This document shows positions 21,049 through 32,026 of a stretch of DNA of 38,235 bases, piece after piece. The position numbers and the translations under genes were made by a program. The stretch comes from Methylococcaceae bacterium. Its GTDB lineage: Bacteria; Pseudomonadota; Gammaproteobacteria; Methylococcales; Methylococcaceae. Under the pieces are notes generated by a model. The model saw only the letters and a list, made by a program, of their open reading frames with translations, was not told the DNA's origin and did no database searches. Every line of letters starts with the position of its first letter. Positions within the stretch are counted from its first letter, which is position 1. The stretch is taken from contig SCQD01000191.1 in the NCBI GenBank assembly GCA_004299145.1, positions 1 to 38,235 of the forward strand, in the 5' to 3' direction.

Positions 21049-23661
21049 TTATTGGGTCGGCGTTATTTCAATGCGTTCGAACACTTCGATCTGATCGCCC
21101 GCTTTGACGTTGTTGTAATCTTTCACGCCGATGCCGCATTCCATGCCCGAGCGCACTTCGTTGACGTCGTCCTTGAAGCGGCGCAACGATTCCAGCTGGC
21201 CCTCGAATATCACCACGTTGTTGCGCAGCACGCGTATGGGCAGGTTGCGCTTGACGTAGCCTTCCAGCACCAGACAGCCGGCGATATCGCCGAACTTGGG
21301 GTGACGGAATACTTCGCGCACTTCGGCGATGCCGACGATTTGTTCTTTGTACTCGGGCGCCATCATGCCGGTGATGGCTTTTTTGATCTCGTCGATGGCG
21401 TGGTAAATGACGCTGTAATAGTGCAGGTCTATGCCTTTTTCTTCGATCAGCTTGCGGGCGCCCACGTCGGCGCGCACGTTGAAGCCGATGACGATGGCAT
21501 TGGACGCCAGCGCCAGGTTGGCGTCGGATTCGGTGATGCCGCCCACGCCGCCGGAAATCACCCGCACGCGCACTTTGGAACCGCTCAATTCGTTCATGGC
21601 GCCGCGCAATGCTTCCAAACTGCCCTGCACGTCGGCCTTGACGATGATGTTGAGGTCCACGGAACCGCTGGAAGCTTCCAGGCGCTCGAACACGTCGCCC
21701 AGCTTGGTGGCCTGATGCTGCGCGGCCAGAGCGCTGGCGCGGCTTTTTTCTTCGCGCTGCGTGGCAATTTCGCGCGCTTTACGCTCATCAGCCACTACCA
21801 CGAATTCATCACCGGCATTGGGGGCACCGGACAAGCCCAGCACTTCCACAGGAACGCACGGTCCGGCTTCTTTGACCGGCTTGCCGCTTTCGTTGAACAT
21901 GGCGCGCACGCGGCCGAACTCCTTGCCGCACAGCACAAAATCGCCTTTTTTCAACATACCGCGCTGTACCAGCACATCGGCTACCGGCCCGCGCCCTTTT
22001 TCCAGCTTGGACTCCAGCACCACGCCGCTGGCTGCAACGTTGAGCGGGGCTTTGAGTTCCAGTACTTCAGACTGGATCAGGATGGCCTCGATCAAATTGT
22101 CGATACCCTGCCCTGTTTTGGCGGACACCGGAATAAACTGCGTATCACCACCCCAGTCTTCCGGTACGACTTGTAAAACGACCAGTTCCTGTTTGACGCG
22201 GTCGGGGTCAGCACCGGCTTTGTCCATTTTATTGAGCGCCACCACCAGCGGCACTCCCGCGGCGCGGGCGTGCTCGACGGCTTCCTTGGTTTGCGGCATC
22301 ACGCCGTCATCCGCCGCCACCACCAGCACCACGACATCCGTCACCTTGGCGCCGCGTGCACGCATCGCAGTGAACGCCGCATGGCCGGGAGTATCGAGGA
22401 AAGTCACGTTGCCATGGTCGGTTTTTACCTGATAAGCGCCGATGTGCTGAGTAATGCCTCCGGCCTCACCCGCCGCCACCCGGCTTTTACGGATATAGTC
22501 CAGCAAAGAGGTTTTACCGTGATCCACGTGCCCCATGATGGTGACCACCGGTGCACGCGGCAACAATTCGGCCTCGGTTTCTTCCACGCCGGCGAAAATT
22601 TCCGCTTCCAGGTCTTCCTCGCTTTGTGGCTTGGGGATGTGCCCCATTTCCGACACTACAATAGTGGCCGTGTCCTGGTCGATGGTTTGATTGATGGTCG
22701 CCATCACGCCCATTTTCAGCAGCGTCCTGACCACTTCCACGCCCTTGACCGACATGCGTTGGGCCAGTTCGGCCACCGTAATGGCCTCGGGCACGATGAC
22801 TTCGTGCACCATCGGCGCCGTCGGTTTTTCGAAACCGTGGCGTTTTTCCGGCGGAGTGAACTCGGCGTTGCGCCCACCACCGCCTTTCTTTCTTTTGGCG
22901 CCAGGGCGCTTGCCGGTTGACGGCAAAATATCCGCATCGCGCAATTCCACCCTGGATTTACCACCGCCACCGAAGTCGGAAGATTTTTTCTTGCCGGGTT
23001 TGGAGGCTTCAGCTTTACGCGGTTCCAGCGTCGGGCTCTCCTTTGGCTTGGTTTTTGCGGGCGGCGTCTGGACCGGCTTGACGGGCGCGACTTCAAGCGG
23101 TTCCGGCAAAACCACTGCGGGTTCGAGCGCCACCGGAGACGCTGCCCCCAGCTCGGCAACTTTCGGAACAACAACCTCGGCGGGTGGCGTTTCCACCACT
23201 ACCGGCGACGTTGTTTCCTCCGGCTTGGCAACCATCTCTGGTTCCGGCATCCGCGGCTCGGTCTGCTGCGCGGGCAACGGAGGCGGCAGTTCTTCCTGTT
23301 TTGGCTTGGCGGCCTCCGGCATGGCCGGCTTCGGCGCAGGTTCCGCCAGTTCGCTGCGCTTTACGTAAGTGCGCTGCTTGCGGACCTCCACGCTGATGAC
23401 CTTGGCGCCTTGGCCAGGCGCGCCGCCTTGCTTCAATTCGCTCACGGTGCGCCGCTTCAGCGTCACTTTTTTCGGTTCCGCGGAACCCGCCTGCCCTTTG
23501 CCGTGACTTTGCCGCAAGTAACTGAGCAACTGCATTTTTTCCGCATCGCTCAATTCATCGTCAGCGCCCGATTTGGGCAGCCCCGCTTCTTCAAGCTGCG
23601 TCAGCAGACGATCTTCGGGGATACCCACCACACCGGCCAATTGCCGAACTGTCATACTCAT
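21049..23661 (-). CDS. infB: Translation initiation factor IF-2
   Basis: 870 residues. This GTPase delivers initiator tRNA to the 30S subunit. The N-terminus has an IF2-N module ([19 protein letters not shown]). A long disordered Pro/Glu/Val/Ala-rich segment (about 90-230), a basic stretch ([13 protein letters not shown]) and a second IF2-N module ([18 protein letters not shown]) follow. The G domain starts at GHVDHGKT (377-384), with DTPGHAAF and NKMDKA motifs. Domains II-IV follow to the C-terminus. The start at 23661 is chosen because GGAGG lies 8 bases upstream; a second ATG two codons later is less well placed. It is part of the nusA-infB-rbfA block, 33 bases after nusA. Confidence 0.98.
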   Translation of the reverse strand: MSMTVRQLAGVVGIPEDRLLTQLEEAGLPKSGADDELSDAEKMQLLSYLRQSHGKGQAGSAEPKKVTLKRRTVSELKQGGAPGQGAKVISVEVRKQRTYVKRSELAEPAPKPAMPEAAKPKQEELPPPLPAQQTEPRMPEPEMVAKPEETTSPVVVETPPAEVVVPKVAELGAASPVALEPAVVLPEPLEVAPVKPVQTPPAKTKPKESPTLEPRKAEASKPGKKKSSDFGGGGKSRVELRDADILPSTGKRPGAKRKKGGGGRNAEFTPPEKRHGFEKPTAPMVHEVIVPEAITVAELAQRMSVKGVEVVRTLLKMGVMATINQTIDQDTATIVVSEMGHIPKPQSEEDLEAEIFAGVEETEAELLPRAPVVTIMGHVDHGKTSLLDYIRKSRVAAGEAGGITQHIGAYQVKTDHGNVTFLDTPGHAAFTAMRARGAKVTDVVVLVVAADDGVMPQTKEAVEHARAAGVPLVVALNKMDKAGADPDRVKQELVVLQVVPEDWGGDTQFIPVSAKTGQGIDNLIEAILIQSEVLELKAPLNVAASGVVLESKLEKGRGPVADVLVQRGMLKKGDFVLCGKEFGRVRAMFNESGKPVKEAGPCVPVEVLGLSGAPNAGDEFVVVADERKAREIATQREEKSRASALAAQHQATKLGDVFERLEASSGSVDLNIIVKADVQGSLEALRGAMNELSGSKVRVRVISGGVGGITESDANLALASNAIVIGFNVRADVGARKLIEEKGIDLHYYSVIYHAIDEIKKAITGMMAPEYKEQIVGIAEVREVFRHPKFGDIAGCLVLEGYVKRNLPIRVLRNNVVIFEGQLESLRRFKDDVNEVRSGMECGIGVKDYNNVKAGDQIEVFERIEITPTQ

Positions 23662-23694
23662 CGACTACGCCTCCTCTCCAATACTCGTACGCCT

Positions 23695-25197
23695 TTACGC
23701 GTTGAACCACGGGGCGCGGGCCGCCATGATCAATTTGGCGGCTCGTTCCTCATCCATGCCGTCGATCTCCATTAAATCGTCCACCGCCTGCTCCGCCAAT
23801 TCTTCCATGGTGTTGATGCCAAGACGCGCCAATGCTTGCGCCAACTCATCGTCCACGCCCTCCATGGCCAATAAGTCCGTCGTCAGCGGTGGATTTTCGA
23901 TTTTTTCCTCGCTGGCAATCGCCTTGATCAGCAGAGCGTCCTTGGCGCGATTACGGACTTCTTCCACCAATTCTTCGTCAAATTCTTCGATTTCCAGCAT
24001 TTCCTTGACCGGCACGTAGGCCAGCTCCTCCACCGTGGAAAAGCCTTCGCGCACCAGGATGGCCGCCACGTCCTCATCCACGCCCAGGTCAGCCATGAAA
24101 GCCTGTTTGAGCGCTTCGCTTTCCTGCTCGCTTTTTGCCTCAGCTTGCGCCGCGCCGATGACGTTCAGCTCCCAGCCGGTCAATTCCGAAGCCAGATGCA
24201 CGTTCTGGCCGCCACGACCGATGGCCTGGGACAGGTTTTCGTCCGCCACCGCCACGTCCATACTATGGGCATCTTCGTCCACCATGATGGAAACGATTTC
24301 CGCCGGCGCCATGGCGTTGATGACAAACTGGGCGTCGTTTTCATTCCACAGAATAATGTCGACGCGCTCACCGGCCAATTCATTGGAAACCGATTGCACG
24401 CGCGAACCGCGCATGCCGACGCAGGCGCCGATGGGGTCCAGGCGGGGATCGTTGCTTTTCACCGCCACTTTGGCGCGTGAACCGGGATCGCGTGCCGCGC
24501 CCATGATTTCGATAACGCCTTCGCCCACTTCAGGGACTTCCAGGCGAAACAGGGCGATGAGCAACTCCGGCGCCGTGCGGCTGACGCGCAATTGCGGACC
24601 GCGCACTTCGGGGTCGACCGACTGCAGATAGCCGCGCAAGCGGTCGCCGACGCGCACCGGCTCTTTGGGGATCATTTCTTCGCGCGGAATGAAAGCTTCC
24701 ACGTTGCCGCCCAAATCCAAAAAAACGTTGCCGCGCTCGATACGCTTGATGATGCCGGTGACCAACTCACCGACCCGGTCGCGGTAGGCATCGGCGACTT
24801 TTCTGCGTTCCGCTTCGCGCACTTTTTGCACAATCACCTGTTTGGCGGTTTGTGCCGCGATGCGGCCAAATTCGATGGACTCGATCGGTTTTTCGATATA
24901 GGCCCCGACATTGACGTTGGGATTCAATTTACGAGCATCCGTCAGAGAAATCTGCGTGTCCGGGAACTCGACGCCGACGGGAAAATCATCGCCCGGCTCG
25001 ACAATCTGCCAGCGCCGGAAGGTTTCATAGTTGCCGGTTTTCCGGTCGATGACCACGCGCACGTCCATTTTGTCGTCGTAGCGCTTGGCCGTCGCCGTTG
25101 CCAGCGCAATTTCGACGGCCTCAAAAATCACTTCTTTTTCGATATCCTTTTCGTTGGATACCGCATCCACCACCAGCAATACTTCTTTATTCGCCAT
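23695..25197 (-). CDS. nusA: Transcription termination/antitermination factor NusA
   Basis: 500 residues. It binds RNA polymerase and modulates pausing, termination and antitermination. An N-terminal polymerase-binding domain (VVDAVSNEKDIEKEVIFEAVE), an S1 domain (LVTGIIKRIERGNVFLDLG), two KH domains (VKSNDPRLDPIGACVGMRG; IGRGGQNVHLASELTGW) and two acidic C-terminal repeats (about 365-425 and 440-495) are in order. The acidic repeats are typical of gammaproteobacterial NusA. Its start overlaps the rimP stop by 11 bases, and AAAGGAAAG within rimP is the ribosome site. Confidence 0.98.
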   Translation of the reverse strand: MANKEVLLVVDAVSNEKDIEKEVIFEAVEIALATATAKRYDDKMDVRVVIDRKTGNYETFRRWQIVEPGDDFPVGVEFPDTQISLTDARKLNPNVNVGAYIEKPIESIEFGRIAAQTAKQVIVQKVREAERRKVADAYRDRVGELVTGIIKRIERGNVFLDLGGNVEAFIPREEMIPKEPVRVGDRLRGYLQSVDPEVRGPQLRVSRTAPELLIALFRLEVPEVGEGVIEIMGAARDPGSRAKVAVKSNDPRLDPIGACVGMRGSRVQSVSNELAGERVDIILWNENDAQFVINAMAPAEIVSIMVDEDAHSMDVAVADENLSQAIGRGGQNVHLASELTGWELNVIGAAQAEAKSEQESEALKQAFMADLGVDEDVAAILVREGFSTVEELAYVPVKEMLEIEEFDEELVEEVRNRAKDALLIKAIASEEKIENPPLTTDLLAMEGVDDELAQALARLGINTMEELAEQAVDDLMEIDGMDEERAAKLIMAARAPWFNA

Positions 25198-25669
25198 GTC
25201 GCTTTCCTTTCGCAGCCGCCTTGAAATCCGGCACCAGCCGCGCAGTCTCTATGGAATCATAGGGAATCGTGTAGGATTCGCCATCCACGTTTATCGTTAC
25301 CTGCCCACCATCGCTGCTCAGCAGCAAGCCCTTGAAATTGCGCCGCCCGTCGATCGCCTGACGCAAATGCACTCGCACTTCGCTGCCGACAAACTGAACA
25401 AAATGCTCCAGCTTAAACAAAGGGCGATCCAAACCGGGCGAAGAAACCTCCAGGTTGTAATGTCCGCTGATGGGTTCTTCCACATCCAGAACACCACTGA
25501 CTTGATAGCTGACATCGGAGCAATCGTGGACCGTAATACCGTCGGGATGATCAATATAAACGCGCAGTATGCGGCGATGCTGATCAAATTCGATCCCCAC
25601 CGCTTCATAGCCCATGCCGACGACAACGGGCTCTATCAACATGTATAAGCGCTCTGAAACCTGCTTCAT
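25187..25669 (-). CDS. rimP: Ribosome maturation factor RimP
   Basis: 160 residues from ATG 25669, close to the usual 150. The frame is open up to a GTG at 25783, but that region is the structured leader and contains the terminator hairpin, so the downstream ATG is preferred. It helps 30S assembly. The motifs GMGYEAVGIEF, RVYIDHPDGI, DCSDVSYQVSGVLD and NLEVSSPGLDRPLF are diagnostic. First gene of the seven-gene operon. Its expression is probably controlled by the attenuator-like leader just upstream. Confidence 0.95.
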   Translation of the reverse strand: MKQVSERLYMLIEPVVVGMGYEAVGIEFDQHRRILRVYIDHPDGITVHDCSDVSYQVSGVLDVEEPISGHYNLEVSSPGLDRPLFKLEHFVQFVGSEVRVHLRQAIDGRRNFKGLLLSSDGGQVTINVDGESYTIPYDSIETARLVPDFKAAAKGKRHGE

Positions 25670-25693
25670 CGATCCAGCGTAAATTTCACCCAT

Positions 25694-25715
25694 AAAAAAT
25701 GGGCCAAAGGCCCAT
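25694..25715 (-). terminator. Intrinsic terminator in the rimP leader (attenuator candidate)
   Basis: Read on the minus strand, a 7-bp stem ATGGGCC / GGCCCAT with a 3-base loop is followed directly by six T residues. The rimP ATG lies only 25 bases beyond. It is downstream of the promoter at 25810-25838, so transcripts must read through it to express the operon. A second small hairpin, CCAGG-7-CCTGG at 25725-25741, precedes it. Confidence 0.75.
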
Positions 25716-25809
25716 TCATACAATCCAGGAACAGACCCTGGTTTATTGAAAACAGCAAGCGGACACGCATCGCTGCGCAACACCTACTTCATCCCGCTCA
25801 TTGACAAGC

Positions 25810-25838
25810 ATTCTACACAATATGCTTGCTGCTGACAA
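25810..25838 (-). promoter_or_regulatory. Sigma-70 promoter of the rimP-pnp operon
   Basis: On the minus strand TTGTCA (25838-25833), a 17-base spacer and TAGAAT (25815-25810) make a strong match to a -35/-10 pair. Transcription would start near 25803, giving a leader of about 135 bases that contains the terminator hairpin at 25694-25715. Confidence 0.7.
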
Positions 25839-25941
25839 TCCAAGTGTCCACTCAAGTGTGCCACCCTGACGGAACTAGGAATAACGCCGCCTTCACAGTC
25901 CTGGCCCCGGGTTTTCCCTGATGGTTTGACCAAGCCTGGCT

Positions 25942-25950
25942 TGTTATACT
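25942..25950 (+). promoter_or_regulatory. Extended -10 promoter candidate for the carbonic-anhydrase-like gene
   Basis: TGTTATACT fits an extended -10 element, TG-N-TATACT. No good -35 is present at 17 bases, as extended -10 promoters allow. It is divergent from the rimP promoter in the same 240-base gap. Confidence 0.4.
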
Positions 25951-26025
25951 CGGCCAAAACGCCCGCAACCCCGGCATTTATGGCGTTGCGGCGACTTGGT
26001 TATATTAATTATGGAGCACTTTATC

Positions 26026-26580
26026 GTGTCAATCAGAGCATTTAACAACCGGCTGCCCCAGTTGGGCCAATCGGTCTACGTGGATGACAGCGCGGTGCTG
26101 ATCGGCGACGTGCACTTGGCGGATCAGGTATCGATCTGGCCCGGCGCGGTACTGCGCGGCGACATTGAACGCATCGAAGTGGGGGCAGCCAGCAATATCC
26201 AGGACGGCAGCGTGCTGCACGTCACCCACGACGGTCCCTATTCGCCGGGGGGATTTGCTCTAAAAATAGGGCGCGGCGTAACCGTCGGCCACAAAGCGGT
26301 TTTGCACGGCTGCACGGTGGGCGATTACTGCCTGATCGGCATCGGCGCGGTGGTATTGGACGGCGCCGTCATCGAAAACGAAGTCATGCTGGGCGCCGGG
26401 GCGCTGGTGCCCCCCGGCAAGCGGCTGGCCAGCGGTCATTTATACGTGGGAGCCCCGGCCAGACAAGTGAGGCCGTTGACGGACCAGGAAAAGCAGTTTT
26501 TTCGCTACTCGGCCGAACACTATGTGCACCTGAAAGATGAACACCTCAAAACCCCCGCTCCGCACTCAATAAGCGAATAA
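26026..26580 (+). CDS. Gamma-carbonic-anhydrase-like hexapeptide-repeat protein (YrdA family)
   Basis: 184 residues, left-handed beta-helix built from hexapeptide repeats. It matches the YrdA/PaaY group along its length (SVYVDDSAVLIGDV, WPGAVLRGD, NIQDGSVLHVTH, GHKAVLHGC). The three histidines expected to bind metal are present in HVTH and GHKAVLHG. Carbonic anhydrase activity is proven for only some members, so function is uncertain. The start is taken as GTG 26026 with GGAG nine bases upstream, matching the length of E. coli YrdA; an ATG at 26011 lacks a ribosome site. Its 3' end overlaps the convergent aroE by 35 bases. Confidence 0.88.
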   Translation: MSIRAFNNRLPQLGQSVYVDDSAVLIGDVHLADQVSIWPGAVLRGDIERIEVGAASNIQDGSVLHVTHDGPYSPGGFALKIGRGVTVGHKAVLHGCTVGDYCLIGIGAVVLDGAVIENEVMLGAGALVPPGKRLASGHLYVGAPARQVRPLTDQEKQFFRYSAEHYVHLKDEHLKTPAPHSISE

Positions 26581-27394
26581 CCGGCGCGGTGTCCGGCCGC
26601 ACGCCGCGCCATAGCCAAAAGGCTTCCGCGGCTTGTTCCACCAGCATGCCCAGGCCATCCGCGCTGACTGCGGCGCCGTGTTCCCGCCCCCAGCACAGGA
26701 AAGTGGTGGGAACCGTGCCGTAGGCCAGATCATAACAAGCGCCCCCCGGCTCCAACACGTCGGCGGGCAGCGGCGGCAAATCCCCCTGCAGACTGGCGGC
26801 GGTGGCGTTGATGATCACGTCGAAACGCTGCCCTGCCAAATCGGCAAAGCCACAGGCGGCAAGCGGGGGCGCCCCACGCCCGTTTACGCCGGCAAACTCC
26901 CGCACCAACTGTTCGGCTTTACCGACGGTTCGATTGGCAATCACCAGACCATCCGGCCCCTCGTCCAGCAAAGGCTGCAAAATACCCCGGCCGGCACCGC
27001 CGGCACCCAGCAGCAACAAACGCTTGCCGGCCAACGCCAAGCCCAGATTGACGCACACATCCCGCACCAAACCGACGCCATCGGTATTGTCGCCAAACAA
27101 GCCGCCATCCGCTTCCACCAGCAGGGTATTGACGGCTTTGGCGAGTTCGGCGCGCTTGCTGCAACGCCCGGCGGCGCGCCATGCCAGTTCTTTCAAGGGG
27201 ATGGTGCAATTCAACCCGCGCCCGCCCTGCTCTAAAAACTCCGCCAGACAGTTTGCAAAAGCGTCTGCGGGCACGTCTTGGGCGATATATTGCAGGTTTT
27301 GTCCGGTCTGCTCGGCAAACAAACCGTGAATGCGCGGCGATTTACTGTGGCCGATAGGGTGACCAAAAACGGCGTAACGATCAGGAGAACTCAT
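26546..27394 (-). CDS. aroE: Shikimate dehydrogenase (NADP+)
   Basis: 282 residues. It reduces 3-dehydroshikimate to shikimate in aromatic amino-acid synthesis. The substrate site GHSKSPRIH is canonical. The catalytic Lys is in CTIPLKE, where the usual N-V-T-V-P-F-K-E is slightly altered. DNTDGVGLVRD carries the catalytic Asp, and the NADP site is LLLGAGGAGRGI. Its end overlaps the convergent carbonic-anhydrase-like gene, so the last 11 codons of each are antisense to the other. No other aro gene is nearby. Confidence 0.95.
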   Translation of the reverse strand: MSSPDRYAVFGHPIGHSKSPRIHGLFAEQTGQNLQYIAQDVPADAFANCLAEFLEQGGRGLNCTIPLKELAWRAAGRCSKRAELAKAVNTLLVEADGGLFGDNTDGVGLVRDVCVNLGLALAGKRLLLLGAGGAGRGILQPLLDEGPDGLVIANRTVGKAEQLVREFAGVNGRGAPPLAACGFADLAGQRFDVIINATAASLQGDLPPLPADVLEPGGACYDLAYGTVPTTFLCWGREHGAAVSADGLGMLVEQAAEAFWLWRGVRPDTAPVIRLLSAERGF

Positions 27395-27452
27395 CAGTAA
27401 AATAATGAAATAGCGGGTTTATCTTCCCATGCCGGCAAGCATGCCTTAACAG

Positions 27453-28007
27453 TCAGGACTTCTGGCGGACGATGCGCTGTTTTTCCCAGTAAATCGTGGC
27501 GGCCACAATGGTCATGCCGACGAGGATGAGGATGGGAACATAATTTTTGACCAGGACCGCCACCATGGCCGTGACGCCCAGGTAGACGCCCGCCAGGCTG
27601 TAGCGCCAGCCGATGCGGATACCATCCAGGAAAGTCGCCAGACCCAGGATCAGCAGAATCACCAGGCCGGCGGTTTCCGCGCTCATCCGCCCGCTTTGCA
27701 GCATGGCGAATATGCACAGCACCGTGAGCAACGAACCCAGCCAGTGCAGGGACTGAAGAAAAAACAGCTCTTTCAGCAAATGGCCGCGCACGTGCCCTTG
27801 TTCCTTGGCTTGCGCCCAACCGGCAATCATGGCGGCAATGCCAAAGACAAAAATCATGGCCAGCCAGTACATGAACGACTCCGACGGCGAGAAATGGGTG
27901 ATGCCCACGCCCACCAACGACAGCATGACCAGAATGATCAACACGATCTCGTCGACGGCGATGCTTTGCGTGACGGCGGTTTGTTCTGCGTTACCGGATT
28001 CGCTCAT
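27453..28007 (-). CDS. Conserved-looking six-helix inner-membrane protein of unknown function
   Basis: 184 residues, not recognised. Hydrophobic segments at about 20-39, 45-66, 78-104, 112-132, 137-157 and 160-176 predict six membrane helices. The N-terminus is short, acidic and polar, and the C-terminus is basic (EKQRIVRQKS), suggesting a cytoplasmic tail. There are no catalytic or metal motifs. It lies between hemB and aroE on the same strand, but a 185-base gap holding repeat hairpins separates it from hemB, so co-transcription is not certain. Confidence 0.7.
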   Translation of the reverse strand: MSESGNAEQTAVTQSIAVDEIVLIILVMLSLVGVGITHFSPSESFMYWLAMIFVFGIAAMIAGWAQAKEQGHVRGHLLKELFFLQSLHWLGSLLTVLCIFAMLQSGRMSAETAGLVILLILGLATFLDGIRIGWRYSLAGVYLGVTAMVAVLVKNYVPILILVGMTIVAATIYWEKQRIVRQKS

Positions 28008-28030
28008 GACTCTCCCCTTGGTTTAAAGAT

Positions 28031-28087
28031 GTAGGTACGCTGTGCGTACCGTTCGACGCCGCTGAAGGTACGCACAGCGTACCCTAC
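28031..28087. repeat. Inverted pair of GGTACGC...GCGTACC palindromes
   Basis: Two copies of a 20-21-base unit (GTAGGTACGCTGTGCGTACC at 28031-28050, and its near-exact reverse complement at 28067-28087) are separated by 16 bases. Each unit is itself palindromic, and the pair can fold into one long hairpin. Related units occur at 30104, 30199 and 37954. They sit between hemB and the membrane-protein gene. Confidence 0.8.
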
Positions 28088-28107
28088 AAGATTGGCCAGC
28101 CCCTGGA

Positions 28108-28143
28108 AAACCGCCGCGAAGCGGACTGACTAAGGCTTCTGGA
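28108..28143 (-). repeat. Solo copy of the inner core of the hairpin element
   Basis: Read on the minus strand, CCAGAAGCCTTAGT, five variable bases and CCGCTTCGCGGCGG match the tip region of the element at 6512-6638 and of the cmoB insert. The outer CCCTCACCCC/GGGAGAGGG arms found there are absent. Confidence 0.7.
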
Positions 28144-28192
28144 AATATCGCTTCGACTCAGGGAGGTTATGTCCAGCCAAACGCTAACCATC

Positions 28193-29246
<1,054 letters not shown>

Positions 29247-29342
29247 GAACCCGCGCAAGCCCGTTAACAAGACCATGGTTTCTCAACAAGGCTCACCCGC
29301 TATGACAAAAACAACCCATTTCGCTACAGGAGTAAGCAGATA

Positions 29343-29996
29343 ATGAAGCTACACCGTCCCCTGACCGCCACGTTCGGACGGATACTGTTGTGCCTGATGC
29401 TGAGCATCGGGTGCTCCGCTGTCTCGGCCGACCCCCTACTGGAACCGCAACTGGTGATCCAGCGCACTTCGGACATCCTGCAGAAAAACCTGCAACTTAG
29501 CGAGTATAAATCCGACTTTCTCAAGGCCACGCAGTTCGTGGACAAAACGATAGATCCCTACATGGACTTCACCCGTGTAGCGATTCTGGTGTTGGGCAAA
29601 CATTGGAAAACCGCCACCGACGCGCAAAAAGAACGCTTTCGCAAAGAGTTCAAACAGCTGTTGGTACGCACTTACGCCACGGCGTTTACAGAATACGCAG
29701 ACTGGTCCATACGCTACCTGCCGTTGAACCTGACGCCCAACGAAGACAAAGTCGTGGTGAAAACGGAAATCCTGCAACCCGGCGCACCGCCGACGGCAGT
29801 GGACTACCGGATGGTCAATGAAAGCGGCGCTTGGAAGGTTTACGACATCCTGATCGAAGGCGTCAGCCTGCTGCAAAACTATCGCACCACTTTCGGCCAG
29901 GAAATTACCCAAAGCGGCGGCAACCTGGACCCCATCATCAATCGGTTGGTAGAGCGCAACAATGCGGCGATGAAAGGTACGGGCGTCAAGTCCTGA
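29343..29996 (+). CDS. mlaC: MlaC-like periplasmic phospholipid-binding protein
   Basis: 217 residues. A signal peptide is probably cut after AVSA (before DPLLEP). The mature part has the MlaC/Ttg2D pattern: TIDPYMDFTRVAILVLGKHWKTAT, RFRKEFKQLLVRTYATAF, WKVYDILIEGVSLLQNYRTTF. MlaC shuttles phospholipids across the periplasm between the MlaA complex and the MlaFEDB transporter. Here it stands alone, without mlaFEDB or mlaA, between hemB and hemF. A long perfect hairpin follows its stop. The family is clear; the exact partner is not visible. Confidence 0.9.
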   Translation: MKLHRPLTATFGRILLCLMLSIGCSAVSADPLLEPQLVIQRTSDILQKNLQLSEYKSDFLKATQFVDKTIDPYMDFTRVAILVLGKHWKTATDAQKERFRKEFKQLLVRTYATAFTEYADWSIRYLPLNLTPNEDKVVVKTEILQPGAPPTAVDYRMVNESGAWKVYDILIEGVSLLQNYRTTFGQEITQSGGNLDPIINRLVERNNAAMKGTGVKS

Positions 29997-30029
29997 TTCG
30001 GCAGGGCAGGCCCTGCGCGGACCTTATTC

Positions 30030-30090
30030 ACGGCAAAGGGCGTGAGGAACACGAAGTTATTTTCTTCGTGTTCCTCACGCCCTTTGCCGT
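30030..30090. terminator. Very long perfect hairpin between mlaC and hemF
   Basis: A perfect 27-bp stem (30030-30056 with 30064-30090) around a 7-base T-rich loop. It lies 34 bases after the mlaC stop and between convergent mlaC and hemF. There is no T-run after the stem, so it may not be a classical intrinsic terminator; it could block both polymerases, stabilise mRNA ends or be processed by RNase III. A small hairpin GCAGGGC-AG-GCCCTGC at 30001-30016 precedes it. Confidence 0.65.
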
Positions 30091-30103
30091 ATTCAGCAGC
30101 CTA

Positions 30104-30219
30104 TAGGGTACGCTGTGCGTACCTTTAGCAACAAGGTTTGTCATTGACCGCACAGGAAACGGGGCCAATGGTAATGGCTCCCTCAATGCTCCGAACGCGG
30201 TACGCACAGCGGTATCTAC
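30104..30219. repeat. Second inverted pair of GTACGC palindromes
   Basis: TAGGGTACGCTGTGCGTACC at 30104-30123 and GGTACGCACAGCGGTA at 30199-30214 are facing copies of the unit seen at 28031-28087, here 75 bases apart. With the 27-bp hairpin they fill the mlaC-hemF gap. Confidence 0.7.
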
Positions 30220-30238
30220 GCGCCTACATTTCTTGGCT

Positions 30239-31183
<945 letters not shown>

Positions 31184-31291
31184 TTACACCGCGTATCAAA
31201 ACACAAAGACGAACGCTTGCAAAGGCTATCCGGCCATTGCCGATGGCCGGCGGTTTGCTTTACCTCTTTACGGGCTCTTAAAATCCGCCTT

Positions 31292-32026
31292 ATGACCACC
31301 CCATCCCGCGACACGCTGTACGCCGTCCCCATCACCGCCGTCGCCGACTTTTGTTTCGATGAAAAAGTCGCCGAGGTATTTCCCGACATGATCCAGCGCT
31401 CGGTGCCAGGCTACGGCACGATTTTGTCGGCCATCAGCCTGCTGGCCACGCGCTTTGCCCAGCCGGACAGTCATTGCTACGACCTGGGCTGTTCCTTGGG
31501 CGGCGCCAGCTTGGCGCTACGCCACGGCATTGGACAAACTCCATGCCGCATCATCGCCGTGGACAACTCCCCGGCCATGCTGCGCCGCTGCCAAAGCCTC
31601 ATTGCCAGGGATGACGGCACCGCCCCCATCGACCTGATTTGCGCCGACATTCGCGACATCACGGTAGTCGATGCTTCGCTGGTGGTACTCAATTTTACCT
31701 TGCAGTTTTTACCCCCACCCGACCGCCTGCCGTTGCTGCGCCGCGTGTATCGGGGACTCAAGCCGGGCAGCGCGTTGATCCTCTCGGAAAAACTGGCGTT
31801 CACCGACTCGCGCCAGCAAGCCTTGCATATAGACATGCACCACGCCTTCAAACGCGCCCAAGGCTATTCGGACCTGGAAATCAGCCAAAAACGCAGCGCA
31901 CTGGAAAACGTCATGATCCCGGAAACATTGGAACTACACCGCGCCCGCCTGACTGAAGCGGGATTCGCCAGCAGCGAAACGTGGTTTCAGTACTTCAACT
32001 TCGCTTCGTTGATCGCGCTGAAATGA
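31292..32026 (+). CDS. cmoA: Carboxy-SAM synthase
   Basis: 244 residues from ATG 31292; the open frame extends far upstream, antisense to hemF, which is a shadow. It makes carboxy-S-adenosyl-methionine from SAM and prephenate. CmoB then uses this to form cmo5U34 in tRNA. Diagnostic parts are [23 protein letters not shown], the SAM motif [23 protein letters not shown] and LILSEKL. Its stop overlaps the cmoB start (ATGA), so the two are translationally coupled. Confidence 0.95.
   Translation: MTTPSRDTLYAVPITAVADFCFDEKVAEVFPDMIQRSVPGYGTILSAISLLATRFAQPDSHCYDLGCSLGGASLALRHGIGQTPCRIIAVDNSPAMLRRCQSLIARDDGTAPIDLICADIRDITVVDASLVVLNFTLQFLPPPDRLPLLRRVYRGLKPGSALILSEKLAFTDSRQQALHIDMHHAFKRAQGYSDLEISQKRSALENVMIPETLELHRARLTEAGFASSETWFQYFNFASLIALK

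Noticed and set aside
20920-22176. Plus-strand ORF (418 codons) across infB
   Set aside because: Antisense shadow of IF-2; His- and Phe-rich with no domain.
25694-25783. N-terminal extension of RimP from GTG 25783
   Set aside because: The extension would be encoded by the terminator hairpin, has no family match, and RimP aligns from the ATG at 25669.
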